Source: JBDREF01 sp043820045 (GTDB lineage Bacteria > Planctomycetota > Phycisphaerae > Sedimentisphaerales > Anaerobacaceae). From it: a stretch of 5,314 bases of DNA. The stretch spans positions 1-5,314 of the forward strand of contig JBDREF010000104.1 of assembly GCA_043820045.1 (NCBI GenBank), in the 5' to 3' direction. The stretch's first letter is position 1, and each line of letters begins with the position of its first letter. Shown here piece after piece: positions 4,385 to 5,314 of this stretch. The notes under the pieces are model-generated. The model was not told the DNA's origin. It did not search any database and saw only the letters and a list, made by a program, of their open reading frames with translations. The position numbers were made by a program, and so were the translations under genes.

Positions 4385-5251
4385 ATGAGACGTTATATCT
4401 TAGCAAAAATTTTATTACTCGTAAGCATCTTTCTGTTTCAAGGTTGCAAACAGAAGGCTCCGGAGAATACATCGAGTGAAACCAAAAGTCGCACGGAAAC
4501 AAAGACCGAATCCGAAACCGGGATGGTCCTGCTTCCGGGAGGCACGTTTATAATGGGAGATGAGAATGAGATAGACGCGACGCCACATGAGGTTACCGTC
4601 AGCGCGTTCTATATCGACACGCACCTGGTGACGCAGGAGCAATATGAAAAACTGATGGGAGACAATCCTTCACGCTGGAAGGGAAACAAGAATCCCGTGG
4701 AGCAGATGCGCTGGTCCGACGGGGTAAGATACTGCAACGCTCGCTCCGAGTCTGAGGGACTTGAGCCCTGCTACGATCTGGATACCTGGAAATGTAATTT
4801 CGCCGCAAACGGCTACAGGCTGCCGACGGAAGCGGAATGGGAATATGCCTGCCGGGCGGGAACCACAACTGCGTATTTCTTCGGGGATGATGCATCGAAG
4901 CTGAAGGCTTATGCCTGGTTCGAAGACAACTCGGGCGGCAAACCCCGGCCGGTCGGCGGCAAGCCGGCCAATCCGTGGGGATTGTACGACATGCACGGCA
5001 ACCTCTGGGAATGGTGCAACGATTTTTATAAGGTGGACTACTACCAGGAGAGTCCCAGGGAAAATCCAAGCGGCCCCGAGACAGGCGAGACCAAGGTGCT
5101 GCGAGGCGGGGCATGGAAATTCAGCGCCGAGAGCTGCAGCTCGGCCTATCGCTATAATGAAAATCCCGGCTACGCGGACGTCTGCTTCGGATACGACATC
5201 TACGGCTTTCGCTGCGTTAGAAACGCACCCGCCGCCACTTCGCCCGAATAA
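4385..5251 (+). CDS. SUMF1/FGE-fold lipoprotein, probably not a catalytic formylglycine-generating enzyme
   Basis: A 288-residue protein. The start ATG has AGGA at 4370-4373, eleven bases upstream. The N-terminus is a lipoprotein signal: MRRYILAKI, a hydrophobic core, and F-Q-G-C21 as a slightly atypical lipobox. A linker of about 25 residues rich in S, T, E and K follows, so the domain is likely tethered outside the inner membrane. The SUMF1 (FGE-sulfatase) domain spans about 46-280: MVLLPGGTFIMGDE, VTVSAFYIDTHLVTQEQYEKLMG, NPVEQMRWSDGVRYCN, GYRLPTEAEWEYACRAGT (143-160), GLYDMHGNLWEWCND (199-213), LRGGAWKFSAESC (239-251) and GFRCVR (274-279). True FGEs bind copper with two cysteines five residues apart near the RGGS motif (human C336 and C341). 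Here the second is kept (C251) but the first is F246, so sulfatase maturation is unlikely. Most bacterial relatives of this kind have no known activity; a ligand-binding role in the envelope or another oxidation is possible. It is monocistronic as far as the window shows. Confidence 0.92.
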   Translation: MRRYILAKILLLVSIFLFQGCKQKAPENTSSETKSRTETKTESETGMVLLPGGTFIMGDENEIDATPHEVTVSAFYIDTHLVTQEQYEKLMGDNPSRWKGNKNPVEQMRWSDGVRYCNARSESEGLEPCYDLDTWKCNFAANGYRLPTEAEWEYACRAGTTTAYFFGDDASKLKAYAWFEDNSGGKPRPVGGKPANPWGLYDMHGNLWEWCNDFYKVDYYQESPRENPSGPETGETKVLRGGAWKFSAESCSSAYRYNENPGYADVCFGYDIYGFRCVRNAPAATSPE

Positions 5252-5314
5252 TGAATGACGGCTGCCTTGGTCAGCAGAATTTCAGAGCACTTTAGTTATT
5301 CCGGGCATCGCAAC

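Noticed and set aside
5255..5314. Frame open to the window end starting MTAALVSRISEHF, four bases after the lipoprotein stop
   Set aside because: Only 20 codons are visible, no distinct ribosome binding site or recognisable sequence; such a length is open by chance often.

Overview
The window looks like a piece of a Planctomycetota genome, most likely Phycisphaerae or a related lineage, though no taxonomic marker gene is present. The inference rests on four things: a Tat-exported sulfatase, a Tat-exported Gfo/Idh/MocA oxidoreductase, a SUMF1-fold lipoprotein, and intergenic spacers crowded with short palindromic repeats. All calls were made by reading the sequence; no database was searched.

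Layout. Bases 2-382 (+) are the last 126 codons of an M16-family zinc metallopeptidase. A 505-base gap follows (383-887) with no convincing gene; it holds at least four palindromic repeat units and, at its right end, a good sigma-70-type promoter. That promoter drives a Tat-secreted sulfatase (888-2333, +) carrying the C-A-P-S-R formylglycine motif. A Tat-secreted NAD(P)-dependent oxidoreductase (2458-3738, -) converges on it, with hairpins in the 124 bases between. Upstream of the oxidoreductase is a 74-base palindromic element (3860-3933). Next to that is a 53-codon minus-strand gene (3942-4103), an antitoxin-like protein of the HicB family that appears short at its C-terminus and has no toxin partner in view. 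A second nested palindrome (4244-4325) comes before a SUMF1/FGE-fold lipoprotein gene (4385-5251, +). The last 63 bases carry nothing I can assign.

How the genes fit together. The sulfatase and oxidoreductase are plausibly both exported and could act on sulfated polysaccharide or its sugars, as is common for such pairs in planctomycetes, but they are not in one operon and no substrate can be read. The SUMF1-fold lipoprotein invites the idea that it matures the sulfatase. Its active-site region argues against this: the first of the two copper-binding cysteines of true formylglycine-generating enzymes is a phenylalanine. 

The points most worth a second look are the orphan, apparently repeat-truncated antitoxin, the glycine in place of a usual active-site histidine in the sulfatase, an 8-C tract that may frameshift the end of the peptidase, and the co-occurrence of several palindromic repeat families. 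I did not find a clearly new multi-gene system.
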